A stretch of DNA of 64,000 bases. Source: an uncultured Oscillospiraceae bacterium (GTDB taxonomy: Bacteria; Bacillota; Clostridia; Oscillospirales; Ruminococcaceae). Below are positions 16,797 to 25,467 of this stretch, piece after piece. Numbering within the stretch: the first letter of the stretch is position 1; every line of letters begins with the position of its first letter. Below the pieces are notes generated by a model that ran no database searches, was not told the DNA's origin, and saw only the letters and a list, made by a program, of their open reading frames with translations. The DNA lies in assembly GCA_905197685.1 (NCBI GenBank), contig CAJJZS010000001.1, positions 124,001 through 188,000 on the forward strand, in the 5' to 3' direction. A program made the position numbers and the translations under genes.

Positions 16797-17492
16797 ATGA
16801 CACAATCGTTTCGCACCAAGCGCCTGGTAGAAAGCGCGCTGATGATCGCCCTGTCAACCGTTCTGTCCTTTATTGTCCTGTTTAAGCTGCCTTTCGGCGG
16901 CTCGCTGACGCCGTGCAGTATGCTGCCGATTATCCTGATTGCCTACCGTTACGGCACAAAATGGGGATTGGCAACCGCCTTTTCGTTCAGCTTGATTCAG
17001 GGAATACAGGGAATCGCCGAGGGAACCTTCAGCGCGGCTGCTTTGGGGGTGGAAAACGGCGTGTTTAACGGCGGATTCTTTTCGGGCAGTCCGCTGCTTG
17101 CGGCGTTCGGCATCTTTTTGCTGGATTACATCATTGCGTACACTATGTTGGGCTTCGGCGGAATTTACCGCAATCGAATCAAAAGCAAGCCGCTGGCTTT
17201 GGTGTGCGGCATTTTGACAGCGGGACTGCTGCGGTATGTTGCCCATGTTATTTCCGGGGCAATCTTTTTCGGAATCTGGGGCGAATGGTTCTTTACCCAG
17301 GAAGGCTTTTTTGCATGGGGACAAACTCTGGTGGAAATGTTCCCGGGCAAAACGCTGTATGTGCTGTATTCTTTGATTTATAACCTCTTTTTCCTGACGC
17401 CGGAGGTGGGATTGACTGCCGTCGCAGGATTCTTTGTCGCCAAAGCGATGCCGAAGTTTGTAAAGAAACAGGAACTTGCCGCTAATAAATAA
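16797..17492 (+). CDS. thiT: Energy-coupled thiamine transporter ThiT
   Basis: A 231-residue S component of an ECF transporter with six membrane helices that captures thiamine for import by the shared ECF energising module. The TKRLVESALMIALSTVLSFI start, the GGSLTPCSMLPIILIAYRYG segment and the C-terminal LYSLIYNLFFLTPEVG match ThiT. The upstream TPP riboswitch independently supports the substrate. AGAGGAGC precedes the ATG at 16797. No ECF A1, A2 or T component gene is nearby, as is usual for group II systems. Confidence 0.95.
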   Translation: MTQSFRTKRLVESALMIALSTVLSFIVLFKLPFGGSLTPCSMLPIILIAYRYGTKWGLATAFSFSLIQGIQGIAEGTFSAAALGVENGVFNGGFFSGSPLLAAFGIFLLDYIIAYTMLGFGGIYRNRIKSKPLALVCGILTAGLLRYVAHVISGAIFFGIWGEWFFTQEGFFAWGQTLVEMFPGKTLYVLYSLIYNLFFLTPEVGLTAVAGFFVAKAMPKFVKKQELAANK

Positions 17493-17506
17493 TAAACAAC
17501 AAACAA

Positions 17507-17556
17507 CAACACCCCCGAATCGGAACAAACCGCTTTCGGGGGTGTTGTGCTTTTTA
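17507..17556 (+). terminator. Terminator after thiT
   Basis: CAACACCCCCGAA and TTCGGGGGTGTTG form a 13-bp stem, followed by a short T-rich GTGCTTTTTAG. Confidence 0.9.
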
Positions 17557-17623
17557 GAAAAAGGCAGAAAAATCATGCGCCGATTGCATAGACTTTCTGT
17601 ATTTTTCTTGTATAAAAAATGAA

Positions 17624-17652
17624 TTGATTTTTGTCAAAGAATCGGGTATCAT
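17624..17652 (+). promoter_or_regulatory. Predicted promoter with a long leader
   Basis: TTGATT (17624-17629), 17 nt, TATCAT (17647-17652). It would give a leader of about 290 nt before the lipoprotein gene, containing element copy 1. Confidence 0.6.
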
Positions 17653-17810
17653 GAAGTTAAAACAGATATTTGTAAAATCAAAAAAGGGAGAGATGGCGCA
17701 TGAAATACAGATAAAAATAATCGCTGTAAAATCGGGCGGGAAAAAACGGTTGCCGCATAAAACTTCCGGAAAACAGAGGAAAAAAGGAAGAAAGAGAAGA
17801 AAATTTTATA

Positions 17811-17894
17811 AATTTTTTTGCAAATGTGTGATTGTTGCACCTTTCCATGCAACTTTTCGGGCGTTTTGGGGTATAGGTGAAAGAGGATTTTAAA
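17811..17894 (+). repeat. Element copy 1: Cys-rich 18-codon frame plus hairpin
   Basis: First of four copies of an unrecognised element. The frame 17824-17880 encodes MCDCCTFPCNFSGVLGYR and ends in TGA overlapping a GTG (17877) that opens a second frame, VKEDFK. TTGCAC and ATGCAA (loop CTTTCC) can pair. There is no clear ribosome site before the ATG. Here the second frame runs in phase through to the lipoprotein start at 17946. Near identity to copy 2 extends over about 160 nt (17765-17925). Confidence 0.8.
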
Positions 17895-17945
17895 GAAAAA
17901 ACGGAGAATCCCGGAGAAAAGGGAGCAAGGAAAGGGAGGATAGCG

Positions 17946-19136
17946 ATGAAAAAAGAAATGAGATATTTTTTGCCAATCTGTTTTCTGATATTTTTGATGA
18001 CGGTTACTTCCTGTTCATTGAGGGAAGTGCCCGTTGTTTCCCAACCGCAGCCTAACCCGCAAAACGGGGAAACGGACAGCAATCTTTCTAAAGAACCCGA
18101 TTTCGCAGAGCAGGAAGCGTCCGATTTATCAAACAAAAATCTTTCCGATACAGAATACGAAATCTCCTTTGCGGAAATTCCCTTTTCCGAAGATTTTCCT
18201 GATTTGGCGTTTCTGCCAACCCTTTTTGAAGATAAGCTGATGCTAACATTTGCTCTTCCTTTATCCGATACACAATGGAATACGATGGTTTACGATTTAA
18301 AAACGCAAACAAGCACGGCGCTCCCTTTTTATGCGCCAAATCGTTTTTATGCGGACGAAAACGATTATTACTACCTTTCCAACCGTTATTCCGGAGAAGG
18401 AATTACAACTGTTATGAAAATGAATCGGGAAACACTGGAGTCCGAAACAATTTACAGTTCTCCAAAGGGTTATCAGCTTACCTGCAATCTTTCGTTCGGC
18501 GCCGGTTTTCTGGTGTGGGCGCAGGCTCCTTGTGAGGAAGAATACAGCGAAGAATATGAAATATGGGGATATGATATCGCAAAAGAAGAAGTATTCCTGA
18601 TTGACCCTCACTGTTACGGCAGCATTGATTATCCTCATGCAATCAGCGATGGATACCTGTGTTACCTTAAAAAGCAATTTCCCTCAGAACAGCCATATCT
18701 TTTGACCGGATATTCCCTGAAAGACCGAAAGCAGATTGCTTCGGTGGCAACAGAGGAAGAACCTGCGCATTTTGCCTTTAACGGAAGATACCTTGCATGG
18801 TCTGACAGTTTGGATAGAGAACAGCTTCATTTTAGTAAAAAAGACGGCGACAAATCCGATACCTCGGAAGAAGAAGTCGGTTGTCCTGCTTTTATCAAAG
18901 ACTGCTGTCTTCTCTATGTGACAGGAACACCGAGAAACAAGATAGAACTTTATGACCTTGAAAAAGAGGAAAAAATTCCGATTTTTTCCGATCCGGAGTT
19001 AAAAGAATCGTTTCTTGATTTCTGCGCAACAGATGATGCCGGGCGAGCCGTTTTTATGACAAGAACAAAATCAGCAAATCCCGGAGAAAATAATGCTCGA
19101 ATTTTCCTGCTGACTGTTACCGAAAAGAAAAGTTGA
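17946..19136 (+). CDS. Lipoprotein with a probable beta-propeller-like body, unknown function
   Basis: A 396-residue exported lipoprotein: a hydrophobic signal with lipobox TVTSC (Cys23), a Ser/Asn/Glu-rich linker (about 24-75), and then repeated beta-strand segments with DLKTQ, NGRYLAWSDS and DLEKEEK turns that resemble WD40/TolB-like blades. No catalytic motif is visible and I do not recognise the family. The ATG follows GGGAGGATAGCG. A continuous upstream frame starting at GTG 17877 exists but would put a charged 23-residue extension ahead of the signal. It is flanked by element copies 1 and 2. Confidence 0.75.
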   Translation: MKKEMRYFLPICFLIFLMTVTSCSLREVPVVSQPQPNPQNGETDSNLSKEPDFAEQEASDLSNKNLSDTEYEISFAEIPFSEDFPDLAFLPTLFEDKLMLTFALPLSDTQWNTMVYDLKTQTSTALPFYAPNRFYADENDYYYLSNRYSGEGITTVMKMNRETLESETIYSSPKGYQLTCNLSFGAGFLVWAQAPCEEEYSEEYEIWGYDIAKEEVFLIDPHCYGSIDYPHAISDGYLCYLKKQFPSEQPYLLTGYSLKDRKQIASVATEEEPAHFAFNGRYLAWSDSLDREQLHFSKKDGDKSDTSEEEVGCPAFIKDCCLLYVTGTPRNKIELYDLEKEEKIPIFSDPELKESFLDFCATDDAGRAVFMTRTKSANPGENNARIFLLTVTEKKS

Positions 19137-19282
19137 AATTTTATGTTTTCCCCAAAGCAGAAACTCTGTATTAACTGAAGCAAGCAGCAATCGGAACAAA
19201 ATCGGATAAGGGAAAGTCTGCTACCCCGTAAATTTTCCGGAAAACAGATGAAAAAAAGGCAGAAAGAAAAGAAAATTTTATA

Positions 19283-19368
19283 AAATTTTTTGCAAATGTG
19301 TGATTGTTGCACCTTTCCGTGCAATTTTTCGGGCGTTTTGGGGTATAGGTGAAAGAGGATTTTAAAGA
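19283..19368 (+). repeat. Element copy 2: Cys-rich 18-codon frame plus hairpin
   Basis: The frame 19296-19352 encodes the same peptide as copy 1, MCDCCTFPCNFSGVLGYR, despite silent changes at the Pro and Asn codons. TTGCAC and GTGCAA pair fully around CTTTCC. TGA overlaps GTG 19349, which opens a 19-codon frame beginning VKEDFKEKTENPGEKG and ending before the next gene. The flanking homology to copy 1 covers about 19234-19396. Confidence 0.8.
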
Positions 19369-19485
19369 AAAAACGGAGAATCCCGGAGAAAAGGGAATAA
19401 AAATATACTGATAGAATATGGAAATTGAAAATCCAAAGGCGGCAGTTTCGCTGTATGACGGATAAAATATCAGGAGGTATTTTTT

Positions 19486-20334
19486 ATGAAAAAGAAACGA
19501 TATCTGACAATGATGGCAACAGTGATGGCGGCAAGTCTTTCTCTTTCGGCGGCAGCAGCTCCGATGGGGAGGACAGAACTCAAAATGGGTTTGTCTTCGT
19601 CGGTGCAGGATAAGGTTCAGCCGACCAAACGATACAGCAAAGAACAGCTCAAAGCGGTAGAACAAGAGATTAAAAAACTCAAAAAAAGCTATGAGGATAT
19701 TCGCGACTGTAAAATTGATGAAAAGAAAAACCGCGTTGTTGTTACGGTAGTCGGAACGGTTGTCCCCAAGTTAAAAAACGCGTTGGCAAACATTCCGAAT
19801 AAAAATGCGGTTGAAGTTGTTGTTGTCTCCGACGAGGACGGATTCGGTGATGAAAGTGTTCCGCCGCAAGAGCAAATTCCACCGACAGCTGACAGTCAAC
19901 CCACCCATCGGGACGAACGGTTTTATGCGACACTGGATTTGGGCACATACTTGGAAGAAACGGTAAAGCTCAACGATAAAAGTTATACCTATGTAGACCT
20001 TTACCCCGAAGAAGGACAGGTTGTAATCGGTGTTCCGACAGTAAAAAACAGGGAACGAGCGATGAGCGCGGTAAACGCTTACCCCAATAAAGGTGAGGTT
20101 CGGGTCGAATATTGCCTGTGTCCTTATTCTTATCATGAAATTTATGAAGCGTACAAAGAAATTATCAAGGATAGTTTTATCAAGAAAAATAAGGCGAATA
20201 AAAAAATTTATGATGTTGACCACTGGGGCGATTGTATCCGCATTTTATACCGCGAAAAGGTTCCGGGACTGGAAGAATGGCGCAACACCAGTAAATATGC
20301 CGACATGATTGCGCTGGAACCTTGTCAAAACTGA
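19486..20334 (+). CDS. Secreted protein, unknown function
   Basis: 282 residues with a cleavable Sec signal (MKKKRYLTMMATVMAASLSLSAAAA) and no membrane anchor. A charged helical stretch follows (about residues 45-70, KEQLKAVEQEIKKLKK), then two alpha/beta segments separated by a Pro-rich linker around residues 125-140. Both segments have a similar pattern of strand, NRVVV or GQVVI, helix, and NPNK or YPNK, which suggests a duplicated fold. I do not recognise the family. AGGAGGTATTTTTT precedes the ATG. It lies directly downstream of element copy 2. Confidence 0.75.
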   Translation: MKKKRYLTMMATVMAASLSLSAAAAPMGRTELKMGLSSSVQDKVQPTKRYSKEQLKAVEQEIKKLKKSYEDIRDCKIDEKKNRVVVTVVGTVVPKLKNALANIPNKNAVEVVVVSDEDGFGDESVPPQEQIPPTADSQPTHRDERFYATLDLGTYLEETVKLNDKSYTYVDLYPEEGQVVIGVPTVKNRERAMSAVNAYPNKGEVRVEYCLCPYSYHEIYEAYKEIIKDSFIKKNKANKKIYDVDHWGDCIRILYREKVPGLEEWRNTSKYADMIALEPCQN

Positions 20335-20457
20335 TTTTTCCGAAAAACAACCGTTCTCAACTGCCGTCATTTGCTTTTCACCCGTTTTAAAATTTAACAG
20401 TTTATGTTATACTGATGACAGTTTATACAAAGATGAAAACGAAGGAGAGAAAAGCAG

Positions 20458-20967
20458 ATGATTTTAGAAACAGAACGCTTGATTTTACGGGAAATGGGGG
20501 AGCAGGATATTCGGGATTTAAAGGAAATGCTGCAAAATCCGCGGGTGATGTACGCATACGAGCACGATTTTACCGACCGGGATGTGCGGGAATGGCTTGC
20601 GCGCCAGCAGAAAAGGTATCGTGAATACGGTTTTGGATTGTGGGCAATGATTTTAAAATCCACCGGAGAAATGATTGGGCAGGCGGGCTTAACCATGCAG
20701 CCGTATCGCGAAAAGCAGGTGTTGGAAATCGGCTATCTGCTCAAAGAATCGTTTTGGCACTGCGGTTATGCAAGGGAAGCAGCAGCCGGGTGCAAACAAT
20801 ACGCCTTTGAGGTTTTAAAAAGGGATAAGGTTTATTCCGTCATCAAATCGGACAATATCGCCTCTCAGCGGGTTGCAAAAAGCATCGGCATGGAAAAAGA
20901 AGATACCTTTATCACCCAATACTATAACGGAGATATGCAGCATGACCTGTACTCGGTGCATAGATGA
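20458..20967 (+). CDS. RimJ/RimL-like GNAT acetyltransferase
   Basis: 169 residues with the N-terminal LETERLILREMGEQDIRDL start typical of the ribosomal-protein-type N-acetyltransferases. EIGYLLKESFWHCGYAREAAA is the acetyl-CoA-binding region and SDNIASQRVAKSIGM is motif B. The acceptor is unknown. AAGGAGAGAAAAGCAG precedes the ATG. It ends 3 nt from the convergent methyltransferase gene. Confidence 0.9.
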   Translation: MILETERLILREMGEQDIRDLKEMLQNPRVMYAYEHDFTDRDVREWLARQQKRYREYGFGLWAMILKSTGEMIGQAGLTMQPYREKQVLEIGYLLKESFWHCGYAREAAAGCKQYAFEVLKRDKVYSVIKSDNIASQRVAKSIGMEKEDTFITQYYNGDMQHDLYSVHR

Positions 20968-20970
20968 TCC

Positions 20971-21750
20971 TTATTTTATTTTGCAGCCCAGTGTAAGAAC
21001 CCAATGCTGCTTAAAACAGATGCCGCTTTCGGTAAGATAAGGGGAAAAACCGGTTTTTTCTCCTCCGTCAATCTCTTGCTGCATTTGGTATGTAATTTTT
21101 TGCTGAACCGCTTCGGGTGCGGCGGTCAGGTTGAGCCAGTGAATCAGCTTCTGTTCGATTTCGGCAGTGCTGCATTGTTCAATCTCTAAACCGTATGTGG
21201 AAAAAAGAGAACACATTTCCTGTTTGCTTAAATTTTTTACATGAGAGGGATCACGCAGTGTTTCAATTTTATCTTCAATATCTCTCAGCTCTTCGTCAGC
21301 CGACTCCATATCAATCATTACTAATTTTCCACCCGGTTTTAAAACCCTTACCATTTCCGAAAAAGCAGTATCTACATCGGTAAAATGGTGAAAAGCCAAA
21401 CGGGAGAAGACTATCGAAAAACTGTCATTTAAAAAAGGAAGTTCCTCAGCGTAGCCTTTTATGAAAGTTATGTTATGAAGCTGACTATTTTCAGCTTCCT
21501 GTTTTCCTATTTCTAACATAGAAACGGTTGCGTCTAAACAAACGACAGACTGCACCAGAGGAGCAAAGGAGCGTCCGCAGGCACAGGTTCCCGCAGCAAC
21601 CTCTAAAACAGTGTCCTGCTTTTGAAGGCGCAGGGCATCAACGGTAGCTTTCAGATAATCTTCCTTTGAAAAATTGACAGTTTTGCTTTCAAAGTTCGGT
21701 GCCTGAATTTGGAAAGAAGAATTGATTTCTTTTAAATTTTTGGGTTTCAT
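20971..21750 (-). CDS. Class I SAM-dependent methyltransferase
   Basis: 259 residues, Methyltransf_11-like. Motif I is VLEVAAGTCACGRSFAP, with acidic motif II at VVCLDATVSML. Post-motif segments SIVFSRLAFHHFTDV and MVRVLKPGGKLVMIDME resemble UbiE-like small-molecule methyltransferases. The acceptor cannot be predicted. AAAGGAAATTTTGT precedes the ATG. It is divergent from the AraC regulator gene, which may control it. Confidence 0.88.
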   Translation of the reverse strand: MKPKNLKEINSSFQIQAPNFESKTVNFSKEDYLKATVDALRLQKQDTVLEVAAGTCACGRSFAPLVQSVVCLDATVSMLEIGKQEAENSQLHNITFIKGYAEELPFLNDSFSIVFSRLAFHHFTDVDTAFSEMVRVLKPGGKLVMIDMESADEELRDIEDKIETLRDPSHVKNLSKQEMCSLFSTYGLEIEQCSTAEIEQKLIHWLNLTAAPEAVQQKITYQMQQEIDGGEKTGFSPYLTESGICFKQHWVLTLGCKIK

Positions 21751-21796
21751 ACAAAATTTCCTTTCTCTTGTAAAGCAGATGGTATGTTGCTCACAG

Positions 21797-21826
21797 TTGT
21801 TTGCAAACTTCTGTAGGTGTTATAAT
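21797..21826 (+). promoter_or_regulatory. Predicted promoter of the AraC-type regulator
   Basis: TTGTTT (21797-21802), an 18-nt spacer and TATAAT (21821-21826). Confidence 0.6.
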
Positions 21827-21909
21827 TTTATCACAATATAAAGCGAAATAGTATGAAAAAACAGCCGATTATTATCATTATCTTTTCAAATTGCAGGAGG
21901 AAAGACAAG

Positions 21910-22791
21910 ATGGAACAGGAGAGAAAACAATATATCAATTCGGTTAATTTGAATATCAACACAGATTTTCCGTATCTGATGCTGGAAGTTGTCGATGATA
22001 AAGCCTATCCCAGAAACCCGGGTTTTCAGGTTATGCATTGGCATGATGATTTGCAGTTCATCTTGGTACAAAGCGGAAAAATTGCGGTACAAACCCTCAG
22101 CGATTCGGCAGAAGCAACGGTGGGAGAAGGCTTTTTTATTAACAAAGATGTGATACATTATGTGAAACGATTAGGAAGGTGCAGCTATTACAGCTTTTTG
22201 TTTCCGTCATATTTTTTGGAATTTTATGCGGGAAGTCCGGTGAAGGAAATGGTGGAAAGTGTTACCGAAAACGCACAGATTTCCTTGCTGCATTTTGATA
22301 AAACTGTCAAATGGCAGGAAGAAATTTTAAATCACTTGCAGCAGTTAGCCCAAGTCGGCAAAGAAAAGGGTGCATTTTACCCATATGAAGTGCTGGTGCA
22401 GCTGTCTTGTATCTGGCTGATTTTGCAAAAAAATCTGCTGTTGCCGCAAAAGCGGACGCAAAGCGAGAAAACACTTAGAATACAAAAAATGCTGCGATAT
22501 TTGGAAGAACACTATGGGGAAGAAATTTCTTTGGAAGACTTGGCAAAAAGCGCAAATATCAGCAAATCGGAGTGTTCCCGCTGCTTTAAGACGAGTTTAA
22601 ATACAACACCGTACCGATATTTAACAGAAATTCGCTTGTCAAAGGCGGCGCAATTTTTAAAGGAAACAGAACAACCGGTCGGGGAGATTGCTCAAGCAGT
22701 CGGATTTCATCAGGCAAGTCATTTTGGCAAATGTTTTAAAGAAAAAACAGGGTGTACCCCCGCAGAATATCGAAAACGGAAAAGAAAATAA
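21910..22791 (+). CDS. AraC-family transcriptional regulator
   Basis: 293 residues: an N-terminal cupin-like ligand-binding domain (HWHDDLQFILVQSGKI, with GEGFFINKDVIHYV) and a C-terminal AraC double helix-turn-helix (about 195-290) with ISLEDLAKSANISKSECSRCFK and VGEIAQAVGFHQASHFGKCFKEKTGCTPAEYR. AGGAGG lies 9 nt before the ATG at 21910; an upstream frame from 21853 has no ribosome site. It is divergent from the methyltransferase gene. The effector is unknown. Confidence 0.92.
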   Translation: MEQERKQYINSVNLNINTDFPYLMLEVVDDKAYPRNPGFQVMHWHDDLQFILVQSGKIAVQTLSDSAEATVGEGFFINKDVIHYVKRLGRCSYYSFLFPSYFLEFYAGSPVKEMVESVTENAQISLLHFDKTVKWQEEILNHLQQLAQVGKEKGAFYPYEVLVQLSCIWLILQKNLLLPQKRTQSEKTLRIQKMLRYLEEHYGEEISLEDLAKSANISKSECSRCFKTSLNTTPYRYLTEIRLSKAAQFLKETEQPVGEIAQAVGFHQASHFGKCFKEKTGCTPAEYRKRKRK

Positions 22792-22827
22792 GATTTGAAA
22801 GGCAATCAAGTTAAAATAACGGTATAA

Positions 22828-22868
22828 AAAAACAACCCGCACGGTGATTTTCTCATGCGGATTGCATT
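22828..22868 (-). terminator. Terminator of the minus-strand rarA operon
   Basis: On the minus strand AATCCGCATGAG pairs with CCGTGCGGGTT and is followed by GTTTTTTTAT. It lies between the convergent AraC and acetyltransferase genes. Confidence 0.75.
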
Positions 22869-22872
22869 TGGG

Positions 22873-23277
22873 TTACGGTTTCAGATAACCGACCAATCTT
22901 TTCTTTTCTAAAGGAATCAGTCCGATTTTTTGATAAAATCCATTGGCGCGGGGGTCGTCCGCATCTGTCAGAAGAAAGACGGAACGGACAGACCGATACT
23001 CTTTTAAAACAAGGGAGAGCAGCTCCGTCCCGATACCCCGATGCCAAAATGCGGGATCGACCAACAGATCTTGAATCAGGACAATGTGTTCCCCGTCCCC
23101 GACACAGCGGGCAAAGCCGATCAGCCGTTCCTGTTCGTATGCTCCGAAAAAGGAAAGGCTGTTTTCAAATGCCCGCTGCAAGGCGGCGCGGTCGGTGAGG
23201 TATGCGCTCCAACCGCAAAGGGCATACAAATTTTCTGCTTGGGAAAGGCAGAGTTCAGAAAGCTTTTGGTATCTCAT
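22873..23277 (-). CDS. GNAT acetyltransferase
   Basis: 134 residues, a compact GNAT with IVLIQDLLVDPAFWHRGIGTELLSLVL as the acetyl-CoA-binding motif (RGIGTE) and DDPRANGFYQKIGL as motif B. The acceptor is unknown. The start overlaps the rarA stop by 4 nt (ATGA), so it is translationally coupled to rarA. Confidence 0.9.
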   Translation of the reverse strand: MRYQKLSELCLSQAENLYALCGWSAYLTDRAALQRAFENSLSFFGAYEQERLIGFARCVGDGEHIVLIQDLLVDPAFWHRGIGTELLSLVLKEYRSVRSVFLLTDADDPRANGFYQKIGLIPLEKKRLVGYLKP

Positions 23278-24584
23278 AGTGATTTTTCCTCCTTTTGTTC
23301 TCGGTTTTTTAGGTTTGCAAGCAGGGTTTCGCGGTAGCGGCGGGCAGCGTCCTCGGTTTTATTCTGTCCAAAGTGATAGTAAACCGTTCCCTGCAAAATA
23401 TCCGGCAGATATTGTTGACGGACATAATGGTCGGGGTAATCGTGCGGATATTTGTAGAATTGCCCTTTCTGATCGATCTCTGCTCCGTCAAAGTGTTTAT
23501 TTTGCAGACAGCGGGGAAAATCTCCGACCTTGCCTGCCCGCACGTCGGCAATCGCCTGATTGATTGCCGCATAAGAGGAGTTGGATTTGGGGGCGGTTGC
23601 CATTGTCACCACTGCCTGCGCCAGCGGAATCCGCGCTTCGGGCAGTCCCAGTTGGAGCGCGCTGTCCACGCAGGCTTTTACGATAACGGCGCACATCGGG
23701 TAAGCCATGCCGATGTCCTCGCTGGCAATCACAAGCAGGCGGCGGCAGGGGGAAATCAGGTCGCCTGCTTCCAAAAGTCTTGCCAGATAGTGCAGGGCGG
23801 CGTTTTCATCCGAGCCGCGAATGGATTTTTGCAGGGCAGAAAGCAGGTCATAGTGGACATCATCGCTTTTGTCATAGCGCAAGGCGGCGCGTTGGGAAAC
23901 GGTTTGCAGCTGCTGCGCCGTAATGGATTTTACCCCGTTTTCCACCGAAGCGGAAAGGTAGGCAATTTCCAATGTATTGATGGATTTTCGCACGTCGCCC
24001 CCGCAGGAAAGCGCGATGCTGCGCAGAACATGGTCCTCTAAGGTGAGGGTGAGATTTTCCTGCGCCGCTTCTTCGGTTAGAACAGATACGGCGCGCTGCA
24101 AAGCGGCTTCGATTTCGTCCGGGGTAACGGATTTAAATTCAAAAACGGTGCTTCGGCTGATAATGGCATTATAGATGTAAAAATACGGATTTTCGGTGGT
24201 GGAGGCAATCATGGTAATCTGTCCGTTTTCCAAAAATTCCAGCAAGGTCTGCTGCTGCTTTTTATTGAGGTACTGAATCTCGTCCAGATACAAAACGATG
24301 CCGTTGCGCCCCTCCAAGGTGTCCAGAGAGGAGATAATCTCCTTAAAATCGGCGGTGCTGGCGGTGGTTCCGTTTAATTTATACAGTTTTTTGCCTGCCT
24401 GTTTGGCGATAATGCGGGCGACGGTGGTTTTTCCAGTTCCGGGAGGACCGTAAAAAATCAAGTTGGCTGCTCTGCCGGATTGGGCGATGCGGTACAAGAT
24501 ACCGTCCTTTGAGAGAATGTGGCGTTGACCGACAACCTCGTCGATGGTTTGGGGGCGCATTCGGTCGGCTAATGGAATACTCAT
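23274..24584 (-). CDS. rarA: Replication-associated recombination protein RarA (MgsA)
   Basis: A 436-residue AAA+ ATPase of the clamp-loader clade that acts at stalled replication forks. Walker A is GPPGTGKTT (residues 46-53), Walker B is LYLDEIQYLNKKQQQ, sensor 1 is STTENP, and the C-terminal lid and tetramerisation domain has the typical GSDENAALHYLARLL and SSYAAINQAIADV. The N-terminal PLADRMRPQTIDEVVGQ is characteristic. AGAAAGGAAGAATTGC precedes the ATG. Confidence 0.96.
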   Translation of the reverse strand: MSIPLADRMRPQTIDEVVGQRHILSKDGILYRIAQSGRAANLIFYGPPGTGKTTVARIIAKQAGKKLYKLNGTTASTADFKEIISSLDTLEGRNGIVLYLDEIQYLNKKQQQTLLEFLENGQITMIASTTENPYFYIYNAIISRSTVFEFKSVTPDEIEAALQRAVSVLTEEAAQENLTLTLEDHVLRSIALSCGGDVRKSINTLEIAYLSASVENGVKSITAQQLQTVSQRAALRYDKSDDVHYDLLSALQKSIRGSDENAALHYLARLLEAGDLISPCRRLLVIASEDIGMAYPMCAVIVKACVDSALQLGLPEARIPLAQAVVTMATAPKSNSSYAAINQAIADVRAGKVGDFPRCLQNKHFDGAEIDQKGQFYKYPHDYPDHYVRQQYLPDILQGTVYYHFGQNKTEDAARRYRETLLANLKNREQKEEKSL

Positions 24585-24698
24585 GCAATTCTTCCTTTCT
24601 GTTCCCGTAAAGCGGAGAAAAATCGAAATCTATCTATTATTATAATCATTTTGCCCAAAATCTTCAATACAAAGCCCCGAAAAGCCGAACGATTTGGT

Positions 24699-24727
24699 TT
24701 GACAACGGGGAAAAAGACGGATAAAAT
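24699..24727 (+). promoter_or_regulatory. Predicted sigma-A promoter of the HAD phosphatase operon
   Basis: TTGACA (24699-24704), 17 nt, TAAAAT (24722-24727); ATG is 43 nt further on. Confidence 0.85.
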
Positions 24728-24769
24728 AGGGAAGGAATCGGGAACGGTTCGGAAAGAAGGAAATACGAT

Positions 24770-25435
24770 ATGCGTAAAATAAAAGCTGTGATTTTTGATT
24801 TGGACGGTACGATTTGCAATACCCTAAAGGATTTGGGAGAGTGTACCAACCGGGCATTGGCAGACTTTGACCTGCCGCCGCACCCGATTGAGGATTACCG
24901 CATGATTGTGGGAAACGGCGTGGACACCCAGATGAAGCGGGCAATCGGGGAGGAAAAATATACCAAGGAGTTGGGCGACAAGGTAAAGGAACATTTTAAA
25001 CGGTATTACGCACAGGATTATTTAAAGCACACAAAACCCTATGAGGGAATGGAGGAGGCGCTGGACTGTCTGCATGAGATGGGACTTATGACAGCGGTAT
25101 TTTCCAACAAGCCGGACGAATTTGCGGGAAAACTGTGCAGAGAGCTGTTTGGAGAGCGTTTTTCGATGGTGGTGGGAAACCGTCCGAATGTGCCTGTAAA
25201 ACCGGACCCAAGCGGCTTGCAGCCGATTTTAAAGGAGCTTGGTTTGAAAGCGGAGGAATGTGTTTATTGCGGGGATTCCTGCGTAGATATTGATACCGGA
25301 AAAAATGCCGGTATGAAAACAATCGGCGCAGCGTGGGGCTTTCGTGGAAGAAAGGAACTGGAAGAGCGCGGCGCAGATGCGGTGACAGAACAGCCGAACG
25401 AACTTCCCGTATTGCTGAAACAATGGGAAGAATAG
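24770..25435 (+). CDS. HAD-family phosphatase, phosphoglycolate phosphatase-like
   Basis: 221 residues. The nucleophile is Asp10 in FDLDGTI. Motif II is FSNK, motif III is the lysine in VKPDPSG, and motif IV is YCGDSCVDIDTGKNAG. A helical cap (about 15-85) places it in the Gph/PPase subfamily I. Many such enzymes hydrolyse 2-phosphoglycolate, but specificity is not certain. It is the first gene of a two-gene operon with a TIM-barrel protein 32 nt downstream. Confidence 0.88.
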   Translation: MRKIKAVIFDLDGTICNTLKDLGECTNRALADFDLPPHPIEDYRMIVGNGVDTQMKRAIGEEKYTKELGDKVKEHFKRYYAQDYLKHTKPYEGMEEALDCLHEMGLMTAVFSNKPDEFAGKLCRELFGERFSMVVGNRPNVPVKPDPSGLQPILKELGLKAEECVYCGDSCVDIDTGKNAGMKTIGAAWGFRGRKELEERGADAVTEQPNELPVLLKQWEE

Positions 25436-25467
25436 GCGAAAAAAGAAAACCGGGAAGGAGTTTGGCA

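Noticed and set aside
17693..17893. A 66-codon plus-strand frame running through element copy 1
   Set aside because: Very basic, low-complexity translation, poor spacing to GGGAG, and it uses a different phase from the frame conserved in all four copies.
17649..19324. Minus-strand frames of the type MHGKVQQSHICKK in element copies 1 and 2
   Set aside because: Similarity between them follows from near-identical DNA; the ends differ, there are no ribosome sites, and the plus-strand 18-codon frame is the one kept at constant length.
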